This document shows positions 23,501-32,772 of a stretch of 64,000 bases of DNA, in pieces. Source of the DNA: Spinacia oleracea (lineage: Eukaryota > Streptophyta > Magnoliopsida > Caryophyllales > Amaranthaceae); NCBI RefSeq assembly GCF_020520425.1, contig NC_079491.1, positions 22,187,449-22,251,448 on the forward strand, given 5' to 3'. Numbering within the stretch: the first letter of the stretch is position 1; every line of letters begins with the position of its first letter. Under the pieces are notes generated by a model. The model saw nothing but the letters and a program-made list of their open reading frames with translations, was not told the origin of the DNA and ran no database searches. Made by a program: the position numbers and the translations under genes.

Positions 23501-24506
23501 TGCTTTCCTAGTATTATATGTCGACGACATATTGCTTATCGGAAATGACATTCCTATGTTGAACTCTGTCAAGATTTGGCTTGGGAAATGTTTTTCGATG
23601 AAGGATCTAGGAGAAGCACAGTACATATTGGGCATCAAGATTTACAGAGATAGATCTAAAAAGATGATTGGACTTAGTCAAAGCACTTATATCAATAAGG
23701 TGCTTGATAGGTTCAAGATGGCGGACTCCAAGCGAGGCTACCTACCCATGTCTCATGGAATAACTCTAAGCAAGACTCAGTGCCCAAAAACACTTGATGA
23801 GCGTAGACGAATGAATGGGATTCCATATGCATCATTGATTGGTTCAATAATGTATGCTATGATATGTACACGCCCGGATGTTGCGTACGCACTCAGTGCT
23901 ACGAGCAGATACCAGTCAGACCCAGGAGAGGCGCATTGGACTGCTGCCAAGAACATTCTGAAGTACCTGAAAAGGCACAAAGATGACTTCCTGGTCTATG
24001 GTGGAGATGATGAATTAATTGTTAAAGGCTATACGGACGCAAGTTTCCAAACCGACAAAGATGATTTTAGATCACAGTCTGGGTTTGTCTTCTGCCTCAA
24101 CGGAGGAGCAGTAAGCTGGAAAAGTGCTAAGCAAAGCACCATTGCGGATTCTACAACTGAAGCGGAGTACATTGCTGCACATGAAGCAGCAAAGGAAGCT
24201 ATATGGCTAAGGAAGTTCATAGGAGAACTTGGTGTAGTCCCCTCCATTAAAGGACCAATAGCCCTGTATTGTGATAATAACGGAGCTATTGCACAGGCAA
24301 AAGAGCCTAGACACCACCAGAGAGTCAAGCATGTACTTCGTAGATTTCACCTTCTACGAGAGTTCGTTGAAAGAAAAGAAGTCGAGATAAGCAAAATTGG
24401 AACTGATGACAACATATCAGATCCATTAACTAAACCTCTGCCACAGGCGAAGCACAACTCGCACACTGCAGCTATGGGAATCAAGCATATTGGAGAATGG
24501 CTTTGA
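20541..24506 (+). CDS. Copia Gag-Pol polyprotein, uninterrupted
   Basis: 1321 codons; ATG 20541 (MANNNSFNIRSILEKEKLNG) is chosen because the frame upstream to 20448 lacks family similarity. Domains: Gag (UBN2 type) to about residue 230; zinc knuckle CFYCKKKGHWKRDC about 250-263; protease WVLDTGCGSHL about 295; GAG-pre-integrase WHCRLGHINLKRL about 432; integrase core with HTDVCGPM (about 492), RSDRGGEY (about 556) and SERRNRTLLDMVRSM (about 590); reverse transcriptase from about 844 with YVDDILLIGND at about 993; RNase H with YTDASF (about 1164), TTEAEYIAA (about 1205) and YCDNNGAI (about 1244). All catalytic motifs are present and no stop or shift is seen. It should supply all proteins for transposition. 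Confidence 0.96.
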   Translation: MANNNSFNIRSILEKEKLNGKNFLDWQRNLQIVLMQEEKEYVLDEAMPEAAGDGVTQAALNRWIDANKDVKCLMLATMSADLQKTFINSDAFTIISELKNMFQDLARVERFETHRQILETKLKKGEPVSPHVLKMIGLIENMSRLDRQFSQEMAIDTILHSLHSGYDQFKLNYSMNSLDKTLTELHGMLKTAEKTLKSDKQDVLMVRGGKFKKSGKKRNAKKGGNKASPTKQTGAKSAKRKVSQPTSESECFYCKKKGHWKRDCLKLKEDQKNGTVVPSSGIFVIDCILANSTSWVLDTGCGSHLCSNPQGLRRSRKLSKGEVDLRVGNGARIAALAVGTYYLSLPSGLVLELEKCFHVPSLTKNIISVSCLDAKRFSFLIKDNSCSFYFKEMFYGSARLVNGLYLLDHDKQVYNINTKKAKKDDSDLTYLWHCRLGHINLKRLERLQREGILEPFDLEDYGKCESCLLGKMTKQPFSKVGERANELLGLIHTDVCGPMSTNARGGFSYFITFTDDFSRYGYVYLMKHKSESFDKFKEFQSEVENQLGKKIKALRSDRGGEYLSYEFDDHLKECGILSELTPPGTPQWNGVSERRNRTLLDMVRSMMGQAELPLEFWGHALNTAALTINRAPSKAVEKTPYELWFGKPPNVSFLKIWGCEVYVKRLISDKLHPKSDKCILVGYPKETKGYYFYNTSENKVFVARDGVFLEKDHISKMTSGRKVDLEEIRVEQQTLENAQDDIQDETQRSLEESGENHGQSRNVTPRRSQRYRSQPERYLGILTNESYDVLLLESDEPATYKQAMTSPSSKQWQEAMQSELDSMSENQVWDLVDLPDGYQAIGSKWVFKLKKDKDGKLEVFKARLVAKGYRQVHGVDYDETFSPVAMLKSIRIMLAIAAYYDYEIWQMDVKTAFLNGVLTETVFMTQPEGFEDPKNAKKVCKLKKSIYGLKQASRSWNIRFDEAVSDFGFIKNADESCVYKKVSGSKIAFLVLYVDDILLIGNDIPMLNSVKIWLGKCFSMKDLGEAQYILGIKIYRDRSKKMIGLSQSTYINKVLDRFKMADSKRGYLPMSHGITLSKTQCPKTLDERRRMNGIPYASLIGSIMYAMICTRPDVAYALSATSRYQSDPGEAHWTAAKNILKYLKRHKDDFLVYGGDDELIVKGYTDASFQTDKDDFRSQSGFVFCLNGGAVSWKSAKQSTIADSTTEAEYIAAHEAAKEAIWLRKFIGELGVVPSIKGPIALYCDNNGAIAQAKEPRHHQRVKHVLRRFHLLREFVERKEVEISKIGTDDNISDPLTKPLPQAKHNSHTAAMGIKHIGEWL

Positions 24507-25370
24507 TGTCTCTGTTTAATGTTTTAAAGTTTTAGAGTTTAAATCTTTGTAAAACATTATTGGTTAATCATTCACAATAAATGAAATGAATTCATTTTTC
24601 CATTTAATTTATGGTTTATTAAATGATGAGTCCCTTCAATTTGACGATATATTCAAGATAGACTGTCAGGACCAGTCCTGTGACTAAGAAATGTCTATCA
24701 AGTGAACTTGAATGTCAAAGGTTGAAAATGGTCCCTAATCGGAGTTTTCTATAAAATTGGACGCATAGAAAACGTTAGACGATTAGAATGCAAGATGACT
24801 AGTAGTTCTGTTTCTTGAACTATGTGGACATGGCAATGTCATAATCATTTGCATAGATACTTACTTTGGGAAGACTAGTATCGGACAAGACCTATGAAAC
24901 TTTACTGTAAGAGATGAAAATCTGTCATAAGTAAATTTCATTAAATTATTAGACACTAAATCCTCAATACCTGAGTGATTTGAGATTACTTGTTTGAGAA
25001 CTGGTTGCTTTGACGTTGACCAACCGTCGCACCGTAAAAGGAGGCTATAAAGGCAACGCTCAGGTAATCACCTATCAAACGAAGTCTAATCTCAAGATCG
25101 CAAGATTGGGATTGTCCTCCCATAAATCGGGATGAGATGCTTAAAAGTTGTACAAGGCCACTCGGAGAGCTAGAAACTGTGAAATGCATGGCCGTGCTCG
25201 GATGAATCATAGGCTATGATTATCTGTTTATTTGATCAGTTGAACTCTGAAACCGAGGAACACCTCTGGACATAATAAGGATGACAACTCTTACCTTATG
25301 TTCAAGAGCAAGCATCAAGCGACAAAGGAATTAGGAAATGCACACTTGTCCCTAAGGACAAGTGGGAGAC
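24507..25370 (+). other. 3' untranslated part of the nested copia, with polypurine tract
   Basis: 0.86 kb without a credible gene. It ends in AAGTGGGAGAC immediately before the 3' LTR, the expected polypurine primer for plus-strand DNA synthesis. Confidence 0.75.
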
Positions 25371-26771
25371 TGAAGGAAATAATGCCCTTGGTCCAAGTAT
25401 GCATTCTATGTTAAGTCTAATAAATGCGGTTCAATATTAATTAACAAGTTAATAATTCAGTGAGATCAAGTGAGCTGAATGCCTAGCTAGAGGCCGATTC
25501 AGTTCAAGTGGAATTAATGATATTAATCCACAGCTTACTCTTGACTGAACCCGTAGGGTCACACAAATAGTACGTAAACGGATCAAGTATTTAATGGCAT
25601 TAAATACTCCATCTATGAATATTCGGAACCGACGGATCTTGGTTTCAGTGGGAGCTAAGATCGTCACAAGCAAGAAATGAATACTCCGGAAACGATGATA
25701 TTGCCGGAAACGGAAATATGGATCGTATCGGAAATATAAATATTATCCAAGTCGTAGATGTTGCCGGAAACGGAAACATGGTACGTATCGGAAAATATTA
25801 TCGGAAATGGAAATATTGCCAGAATCGGAAATATTGCCGGAAACGGAAATATTGTCAGAATCGGAAATATTACCGGAATCGGAAAATAATTCCGGAAACG
25901 GAAATATTAAATATTTGTTCGAAACGGAAATTAATTCCGGAATCGGAAATATTAAATATTGTTCGTATCGGAAATGAATTCCGGAATCGGAAAATTTAAT
26001 CGGAAGCGCATCGTACGAATAAGCATCGGACGAGGCCTGCCGGACGAGGCCCAGCACGAAGCCAGGCCATCGCCCAGCAAGCCAAGCGCGCCGCACAAAC
26101 AGCCACGCCAGGCCCAGCGCAAGGCCAGGCCCAGCAGGCTGCGCAGCGCGCACAGCGCGCACAGTACGCGCAGCGCGCAGCGCGCGCGGGCGCTGCGTGG
26201 GCTGCTGCTCGCGCGCACGCATGGGGCCCATCGTGGCTGCCGTGCAAGTGTTTGTGTTCGTGCACGTTTCCTAAAACATGCAGAGTTCGGTTAATGATTA
26301 AATTCCTAATTCTATTTGATAAATTAATTAAATTAGAGTTCTTGTAGGATTCTAGGTTTAATTAATTTGTATCTGAATAGGATTTCGATTCCCTTTCCAT
26401 ACCCCTATAAATATGAGGCTAGGGCTCACAATTTATAACAAGTTTCAAAGTATTCAAAAGTGAGTTTTTTGAGAGAAAATTAAAACACACATCTTGCTCC
26501 AAAAGTGCCGAAATTTTCTAGTACCTTAAGGGCGATTCTAGTTGGTCAATCTTAAGGCGGATCCGGACGTGCTGTGGACTATCTACGGAGGGACGACACT
26601 TGGAGTCCTAAAGACTTGTTCTTGTTCGGTTCGGGCGCAGCTAGGGAGGGCACGCAACAAAGAGTATGCATCTAAATTATGCTATATGATTATGTGTAAA
26701 TAATATGTTGTCCTGGGTTAATGGTTGTTTCCGCATGATCTATGTAATGTCATATGTATCATAACATAACA
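25371..26771 (+). repeat. 3' LTR of the nested copia
   Basis: 1401 bp; differs from the 5' LTR by 4 substitutions, a 7-bp gain in the GCGCAGC block (near 26180) and a 10-bp loss of GTGTGT-type sequence near 26244. Followed by CTAAT. Confidence 0.96.
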
Positions 26772-29700
26772 CTAATCGCTGCTGGAACCACGTGAGGTCA
26801 TACTCCGGCATGTGGTTCTCCAGGCATGCTTAACAGCGTCCTTCGCCGCATGCTCCCCTGATCGTAGGACTCGAGAAGACGCTCGCGCAAGGTGCGAACC
26901 TGTGACCTGGCAGTCTCCAGTTCCCCCCGAAGTTGCTCGGCTTCCTCGGCCGCCTCTTTGACTTGGGGGTACTCCCGCAACTGGTCCTGAAGCGTCCGTA
27001 TTTCCGCCGCTGCCGCCTTGGCCTCCTCGACCATCGCCACCATGTCCTTGTCCTGCGCCAAGACCTTCTTTAGCAGCTCGGCCTTATCAGACCTCAAAGA
27101 AGCCACCTCCTTTGCCTGAAGGTCTATGGTCGTCTGCATCTGCAAGCGGACCTCTTCAATTGATTTGAACGCATAATCACAATGGTGGGTGAACTCGGCC
27201 ACTTGAGCTTTGAGCTCCTCAGCAGTGCGGGTCTTCCAACCCTTGCAGAATTCCATGCGGCAGAACAACTGCAAAAGGGGGTTACATGTTAGTAAATGAT
27301 CTAAAAAGAAAAGCAAAAAACAAACACATACAAAAATTGGAAATAGACTCACGTCGAGTAGAGTGGCCTGGATGGCACCAAACTGGGCGTCGGTCTTACG
27401 GCCAGGAAGAGAAGCAACGTACTCCGCTGGGACGGCCTTAAACACTTTGCGGCATATAGCCGCCCTATCCCTTGACGAATAGTGAGGAGTAGCGGGTATA
27501 TTCTCGTCCTCTGCAGTAGCTGCTTCCTTCCCTTTGTCTTTAGCTATAGGAAAAACAACGGCCTTAGGATGACGCGGAGAGTAAGAAGAACTGCCAGATG
27601 AGGCTCAATACGTCTGTACGACGTTCGAATAAAACTTACCGCCCGATGACCTAGCTCGGCGGGCCACCTCCGCAGGGATCTGGGAGCGGACATTGGCCGG
27701 AATTCCAGCAAGAGGGTCCTCCGGCTCGTCAGGGTGTCCACCAGACTTCGATCTGGACACCAAGTCCACAACCAAAGACGGTTTGTCCACTCCAAGCTCG
27801 TCGTCATCAGGGTGACCCCCCTCGGCGGCCTGTGACTCGTCCTTCTTCACAAGACGCCGGGGCTTGGGCTTGGGCTTCTTGAAGGTACTCGGAGTCTCCG
27901 AGTCAGCTGGCGCAACCCTCTTTTTCAGTTGGGACAGAGTCGTCCCCTTTTTCTTCCCAGACGCCTTAGCCGCATCCTTCGCTTGCTAAACAAGAACGCA
28001 AAGGAAAGTCACAAGTCACTCATAGGATAGTGGCTCGTCATTAAAAAGGACGCCCGTCTTAAAAGTGACGAGGTGTACCTTATGACAAGTCACTCATAGG
28101 ATAATGGCTCGTCATTAAAAAGGACGCCCGTCTTAAAAGTGACGAGACGTACCTTATCAATCACAAGTCACTCATAGGATAGTGGCTCGTCATTAAAAAG
28201 GACGCCCGTCTTAAAAGTGACGAGGCGTACCTTATCAATCACAAGTCACTCATATGTTAGTGGCTCGTCATTAAAAAGGACGCCCGTCTTAAAAGTGACG
28301 AGGCGTACCTTATCAATCACAAGTCACTCACAGAATAGTGGCTCGTCATTAAAAGGGACGCCCGTCTTAAAAGTGACGAGGCGTACCTTATCAATCACAA
28401 GTCACTCACAGAATAGTGGCTTGTAATTGAAAAGGCCGCTCGTCTTAAAAGTGACGAGGCGTACCTTATCAATCACAAGTCACTCACAGAATAGTGGCTC
28501 ATTAAAAAGGACGCCCGTCTTAAAAGTGACGAGGCGTACCTTATCAATCACAAGTGAATCAATAACGTAGTGGCTCGTCATTAAAAAGGACGCCCGTCCC
28601 GAAAGGTGACGAGGCGTACCTTAGCAAACACGAGTCACATGCCAAGATAACGGCTCGTCACTAAAAGGGACGTCCGCTGTCAACTCTGGACGGGTAAAAG
28701 CTTAACTTACAAAAAATAACTAACTAAAAGGATACTCACCTTCTCCTCCAACTCGGCCTTGGCTTTCTGCATCTTGGCCTCATAGATGTCGGCTATCTAG
28801 TCGGTCATGTCGCCCTTCCCAATATCCGTCGCGGACAGTTTGCTCATCCCTTCCTCTGCGAGCAAAAAGGAACCATAGTTAGAAATAAGAATAGACCAAC
28901 ACGGAACGGCACACAATTTGGCATACAACCTCGGGTCATAGAATATCCTAGGCCTACGGCCGATAGAAAGGCCTCATTCCGAAACTGGCTAATGTGCGGC
29001 AACCACTCGGCCGGCACATGAAAGGTCTTGTCAATGGTTAGGTGGTGAGTGTTAGCCTTGAACAGGACCATTATTTGATCCCACTCCTCGGCAGTAAGGG
29101 GTGGAAGAGGCTCGTCGCGATCCATATAATTGGCCTTGCGATTCCAGCGGCTCATCCTGTCATACATTTCCTGGTCTTCCGTATAAAACACGACCCACCT
29201 CTTCCTCCACATGTGCCATTTGCTGAGCTTGCCGACCACTGTCTGGTATGTACCACGGCTGATCAGATTAAACCACCCTTTGGCGGCACTGGGGGAACGG
29301 GAAAGAGAAACCAGATGCAGGAAGGCGTTGAACGACGGCTCCACGTTGTTCAGCGCACATTTGGCGATATAGCCAAAAATATCAGCCCAGGAGTTGGGGG
29401 TCAGCTGGGCCACCCCAATGTTAAAACCATCCAGAACCTCCACGACGAAGGGGTGTGGAGGGAATCTCATGCCAAGCTTAATGGCCGCAGCATACACGGG
29501 GAATTCTCCCTCAGCAAGCAGGCTAACGGTTGAGTCCAGACCGGCCGGCACGCGCATCTGGTACCCTTCCCCCACACAGAGGTCGTCCCTCATCTTTGCC
29601 CCATGCCTATCTAGCCACCGCATCCAGCCAATGTCTGGGTGGATCTCCGACGGAAGCAGCTGGGCTTCTTCCCGTCCTCTGAGCCTAATGGGATGGGGAG

Positions 29701-29956
29701 CAACCTCTTGCTCCTCGGCGGCCGATGGCAATGGAGCGACGCTCGACTCCCCCACTGCCTGGCAAGCTGTACCCCCTGACGAGCTTGCCGTTTGTTCCTC
29801 CTCCGCCTCGACATATTCATCGATCTCTTGAAAGAGATCGGCATATTCTGCGTCCTTTGCCGGGGCGGTGGAAGAATATCTCTCCCTAGGGGGTGTGGAT
29901 GCTTCCTCCCGCAAGCGCAGGCGAGTAGGATCTGTCGTTTGCTTGGTTCTAACCAT
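26772..29956 (-). pseudogene. Spliced antisense gene of the Tat element (putative gypsy-type transposon family)
   Basis: Minus strand, five exons whose GT-AG sites and phases join: 29956-28930 (ATG, MVRTKQTTDPTRLRLRE), 28855-28740, 27985-27640, 27543-27353 and 27268-26772, the last continuing at 16372-16273. Exon 1 carries FPPHPFVVEVLDGFNIGVAQ and QLTPNSWADIFGYI, the pattern of the plant family 'putative gypsy type transposon' (Pfam PF04195, from memory). Exon 3 is lysine-rich; exon 5 is a long coiled coil (AEELKAQVAEFTHHCDYAF...). The function of this protein is unknown. Lesions: TAG at 28799-28797 in exon 2, one or more small frame breaks at about 26815-26850, and the copia insertion in the last exon. 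Such extra antisense ORFs are known in Tat elements. Confidence 0.78.
28011..28680. repeat. About 8.5 tandem copies of a 78-bp unit inside an intron of the antisense gene
   Basis: Units start near 28011, 28085, 28163, 28241, 28319, 28397, 28475, 28550 and 28630, each with ACAAGTCACT, GGCTCGTCATTAAAAAGG and ACGCCCGTCTTAAAAGTGAC. Periods are 74-80, mostly 78. The array lies wholly in intron 2 (28739-27986). The last copies are the most diverged. Confidence 0.93.
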
Positions 29957-30510
29957 GCCTTCTGTATAGTGAACGAAGCACGGCTTAGGGGTGACCAACA
30001 ATGAAGAAAAAGACGCGATTGGACGTCCGTCCCGACAAAAGACGAGCGGCGGAAAAATCTCAATTAAACCCTTACCTAGTACTAGAGTGACGGCCGCTAA
30101 CAAGGAGAAAAATGACGAGAGGATAAAAAAAACAAGAAAGAAAGGCGAAAACTAACCTTGAAAGATCTACGAAGTACCCGGTAAAGAACAGGATAAGTTT
30201 CGTGAAGAACTGGATGAGTTTCGCGAAGAACAGGTTGAGTTTGACGAAGAACAAGCTGAGTCTCGCGGTGGCCGGAAATCGCCTGCTGGTGGTGGAAATA
30301 CGCCAAAAATCGCCTATGAGATAGCTCTGTGAAAATAAAATGTAATAAATGAAAATTTACCCCTCCCCCTATATATAGGGAAGGGCAAAAAGGAGAAAAG
30401 TGACACGTGTCACCATCTCAACACTTATCCCAAAGGCGAAGCTGCAAATCAAAGGTCAAGAAGCGATATCCGGAAGATCGTTTCCAGAAATGCCCTTCTT
30501 GAGGGGCAAA
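29957..30510 (-). promoter_or_regulatory. Presumed promoter and 5' UTR of the antisense gene; polypurine tract of the Tat element
   Basis: On the minus strand TATATATA (30377-30370) lies about 0.4 kb before the antisense ATG, with no other gene between. It could drive antisense transcription. 30181-30264 holds four 21-bp repeats. On the plus strand GAGGGGCAAA (30501-30510) directly before the 3' LTR is the likely polypurine tract. Confidence 0.5.
30181..30264. repeat. Four imperfect 21-bp tandem repeats
   Basis: Units at 30181, 30202, 30223 and 30244, each like GAAGAACAGGATGAGTTTC. They are in the presumed 5' UTR of the antisense gene. Confidence 0.85.
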
Positions 30511-31038
30511 TGTTGTGGGCAAAAACACCGTGCCTTCGTGTACCAATGAGGATGTGACACATGGCACGTATTACGCCCCGTAATCAAAAACCGTACGAAG
30601 TCTACTCCGGAGTATGGGTATCAATCTACGTATCTACAATGTATATGTATTTGTATTTAAGTGTGTATGAATGTATGTACTGTACCTATACCTGAAAAGG
30701 GGCTTAAGTAGTAAGTATCCTAAGTAGTATAAATAAGCACAATAGGCCCAAATAGCCCACTATTGCCAAAAAGGGCCAGAAAACTATAAGAAGGAAGGAC
30801 ACATGTCCACCTCCCATACCTTAGCCAATCATGTAAAGGGAATATTAGGTTATTCCCACAAAAACCTAGTACTATAAATAGTCCCACTTCCCTAGAAAAA
30901 GGGGTCACAATCAATACAATCAAGGGCAATTGCTGCTCTGCCTTCTCTCTACTTTCTCTCTCTATAAAAATACATTCTTGTTAAGTTCTCAGTTACAGGA
31001 AAACCTCCAGGGTATCTCACCGGAAAAACCCCACAACA
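30511..31038 (+). repeat. 3' LTR of the Tat element
   Basis: 528 bp, TGTTGTGGG...CCCACAACA, followed by CATTT. Eight substitutions and one inserted A relative to the 5' LTR. Confidence 0.96.
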
Positions 31039-31104
31039 CATTTTTTCGTATATTGGGTCAAAAAAGATGAAACATTATCATTATTATTATTATAATAATT
31101 TCTA

Positions 31105-31212
31105 TTATTATTATTATTGTTATATATTATAACCGATCCAATGTACAGAACATGTCCAAATCAAAATCAATAAGTCCAGATTATGTATAGCTTAGAACCG
31201 ATTTATCTAATT
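31105..31212 (+). repeat. Left arm of a ~110-bp inverted repeat
   Basis: Contains ATATTATAACCGATCCAATG and CTTAGAACCGATTTATCTAA. The reverse complement, about 90 % alike by eye, is at 32653-32772. The sequence continues rightward to about 31480 as diverged copies of a ~30-40 bp unit (CCAGATTAGAACCGATTTGT). An (ATT)n tract borders it. Confidence 0.85.
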
Positions 31213-31747
31213 ATTCTGTCCATATAATAACCCATATAATCAGCACCAAACCAATTTGTTTTGATCATGTCTAGATTAGAACCGATTTGTCCAAATCATA
31301 TCCAGATTAAAACTTATACATCCAAATCAAAATCGATTTATCCAGATCATGTCCAGCTTAGAACCGATCTCTCCAAATCATGTCCAGATCAAAACCGATT
31401 TGTATAGATCAGAATTGACCAGTCCGGATCAGAAACAATATATATAGATCATGTCAAGATGAGAATTGATATGTATAAATTTGAATAACATTTATTTCAC
31501 GTGTAAATTGATATCAATAATTGTAGATTTTTATTTAAATCTTAATTTTGAAAAATAGGACCAAATCAAATAAGATTAGAAAAAAGTAAATTTCGATCAT
31601 ATCATACCAGTCAAATCAAACCAGCAGAAATAAGGTAAACTAAACGGGCCCTTAAACCCCTTTTATTTCTTTCCCTTTACTTATCACAAAACCTTAGGCC
31701 AGTTGCTTCCAGCTTAAACCCTAATCTCAAAACCTCGTTTTCCGGCT

Positions 31748-31879
31748 ATGGCAACCTCCAACCTCCAACCCATATTCCGATTATGTCGCCGTAAATGGGG
31801 AGAAGACTCGTATCATGGGGTAACATCTTCTCTGTGTTATTTTGTGTGCAAACCATGCTTTCTTGTTCACGTGAACTGA
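31748..31879 (+). pseudogene. Gene-like relic with leader, family not recognised
   Basis: A leader with AAACCCTAATCTC precedes ATG 31748; the frame MATSNLQPIFRLCRRKWGED runs 43 codons to TGA 31877-31879. The ACCCTAA box and CT-rich leader resemble the 5' end of a housekeeping gene. There is no continuation that I recognise, so it is probably a captured or truncated gene end. The longer overlapping frame 31795-32115 has no motif. Confidence 0.35.
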
Positions 31880-32467
31880 TCGTCGGAACTTTACGCCGAG
31901 CAGCTGGCAACGGAGCGGATATTTTCTTCCTCTTTACTTTGGTAACATCTCACGTTTCCCTGTTAAAAGGTCAGTGGGGTTATTTCATGTTGTTTAAGTT
32001 GATCAATTCCAATGGAAATCGTTACGTCGGGTGCTTAACAGTGATGGTAATTGTCACTTTCTTTCTTCTTTTGGCGTCAAAAGTTGCGGTGAAGAAATTT
32101 TCAAAGCATCACTAATGCAGGAATCACTGAGCTTATTTCCTCTACATAATAATGTTAGTATGAAATACTTCTCTTGGATGTTATCATTTGGAAGCTAGTA
32201 AGATTAATCGTAAACGACCTCATCGTTATCTTTGACTGGTAGTGTTTATATTTTGGTTTTGCATGTCATATTAGCATGTCGTATCAGTTGAAAGTTTTAT
32301 ATGAGTAAATTGGTGAATGCTTAATTGAAATTAAGCATATTTTTGGTAGTTGTTTTAGTAATATAATTCACTAGACGGATATGATTGTGCTTATTTTTGG
32401 GTCTTAATGGTGAGAGTGTTAACTCAATGTAGGATTGTTCAGAATAACCTATTATTTGGGAACATTT

Positions 32468-32651
32468 GAGTTCCTTTTGTTGGATTGAAGTTAGTTACGG
32501 AGTCCGTAAACTAATTTTTCGAAGAAAATGATTTTATTCACTTACAAATTTTTCGATCGTTAGTTTATTACAAAATTTTCCGATTTTTGTAAGTGAAAAA
32601 AATAATAGTTTACGGACTTCGTAACTAACTTCAATCCAACAAAAAGAAGTC
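32468..32651. mobile_element. Small MITE with long terminal inverted repeats
   Basis: Left TTGTTGGATTGAAGTTAGTT and right (reverse complement) TTGTTGGATTGAAGTTAGTT, continuing ACGRAGTCCGTAAACTA: about 38 bp nearly perfect, extending outward a further ~10 bp with mismatches. Total about 184 bp; the middle is an AT-rich imperfect palindrome. The superfamily is not assigned because no clear target duplication is seen. Confidence 0.8.
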
Positions 32652-32652
32652 A

Positions 32653-32772
32653 AATTAGACAAATCGGTTCTAAGCTGGACATAATTTGGAATTATTGATC
32701 TTGATTTGGACATGTTCTGTACATTGGATCGGTTATAATATATAGCAATTATAATAATAATAATAATAATAA
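32653..32772 (-). repeat. Right arm of the ~110-bp inverted repeat
   Basis: Reverse complement of 31105-31212, ending in an (ATA)n tract. The arms enclose 1.44 kb with the gene-like relic and the MITE. Confidence 0.85.

Larger units (their letters stand above)
16373..26771 (+). mobile_element. Ty1/copia retrotransposon, Angela/BARE1-like, nested in the Tat element
   Basis: 10,399 bp with LTRs of 1404 and 1401 bp (TGAAGGAAAT...ATAACATAACA) and CTAAT target duplications at 16368-16372 and 26772-26776. Primer site TGGTATCACGAGC follows the 5' LTR; a purine tract AAGTGGGAGAC precedes the 3' LTR. The LTRs differ by 4 substitutions and two indels (7 and 10 bp). The polyprotein is uninterrupted. 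The Gag start (ILEKEKLNGKNFLDWQRNLQ) is close in style to the Angela/BARE1 lineage. It looks young and potentially competent. Confidence 0.96.
8446..31038 (+). mobile_element. Ty3/gypsy retrotransposon, Tat lineage (host of a nested copia)
   Basis: A full-length LTR element of 22,593 bp including the nested insertion; removing 10,399 bp of insert and one 5-bp target copy leaves about 12.2 kb. LTRs of 527 and 528 bp begin TGTTGTGGG and end CCCACAACA. CATTT at 8441-8445 and 31039-31043 is the target duplication. Order: LTR, primer site, gag, PR-RT-RNaseH-(second RNaseH)-INT, repeat-rich spacer, antisense gene, LTR. The two RNase H modules and extra antisense ORF are known traits of the Tat group (Retand/Ogre relatives). 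The LTRs differ by 8 substitutions and one 1-bp indel. Confidence 0.96.

Noticed and set aside
28011-28680. Spaced repeats considered as a CRISPR array
   Set aside because: The whole 78-bp unit repeats without unique spacers, in a plant retrotransposon; it is a minisatellite.
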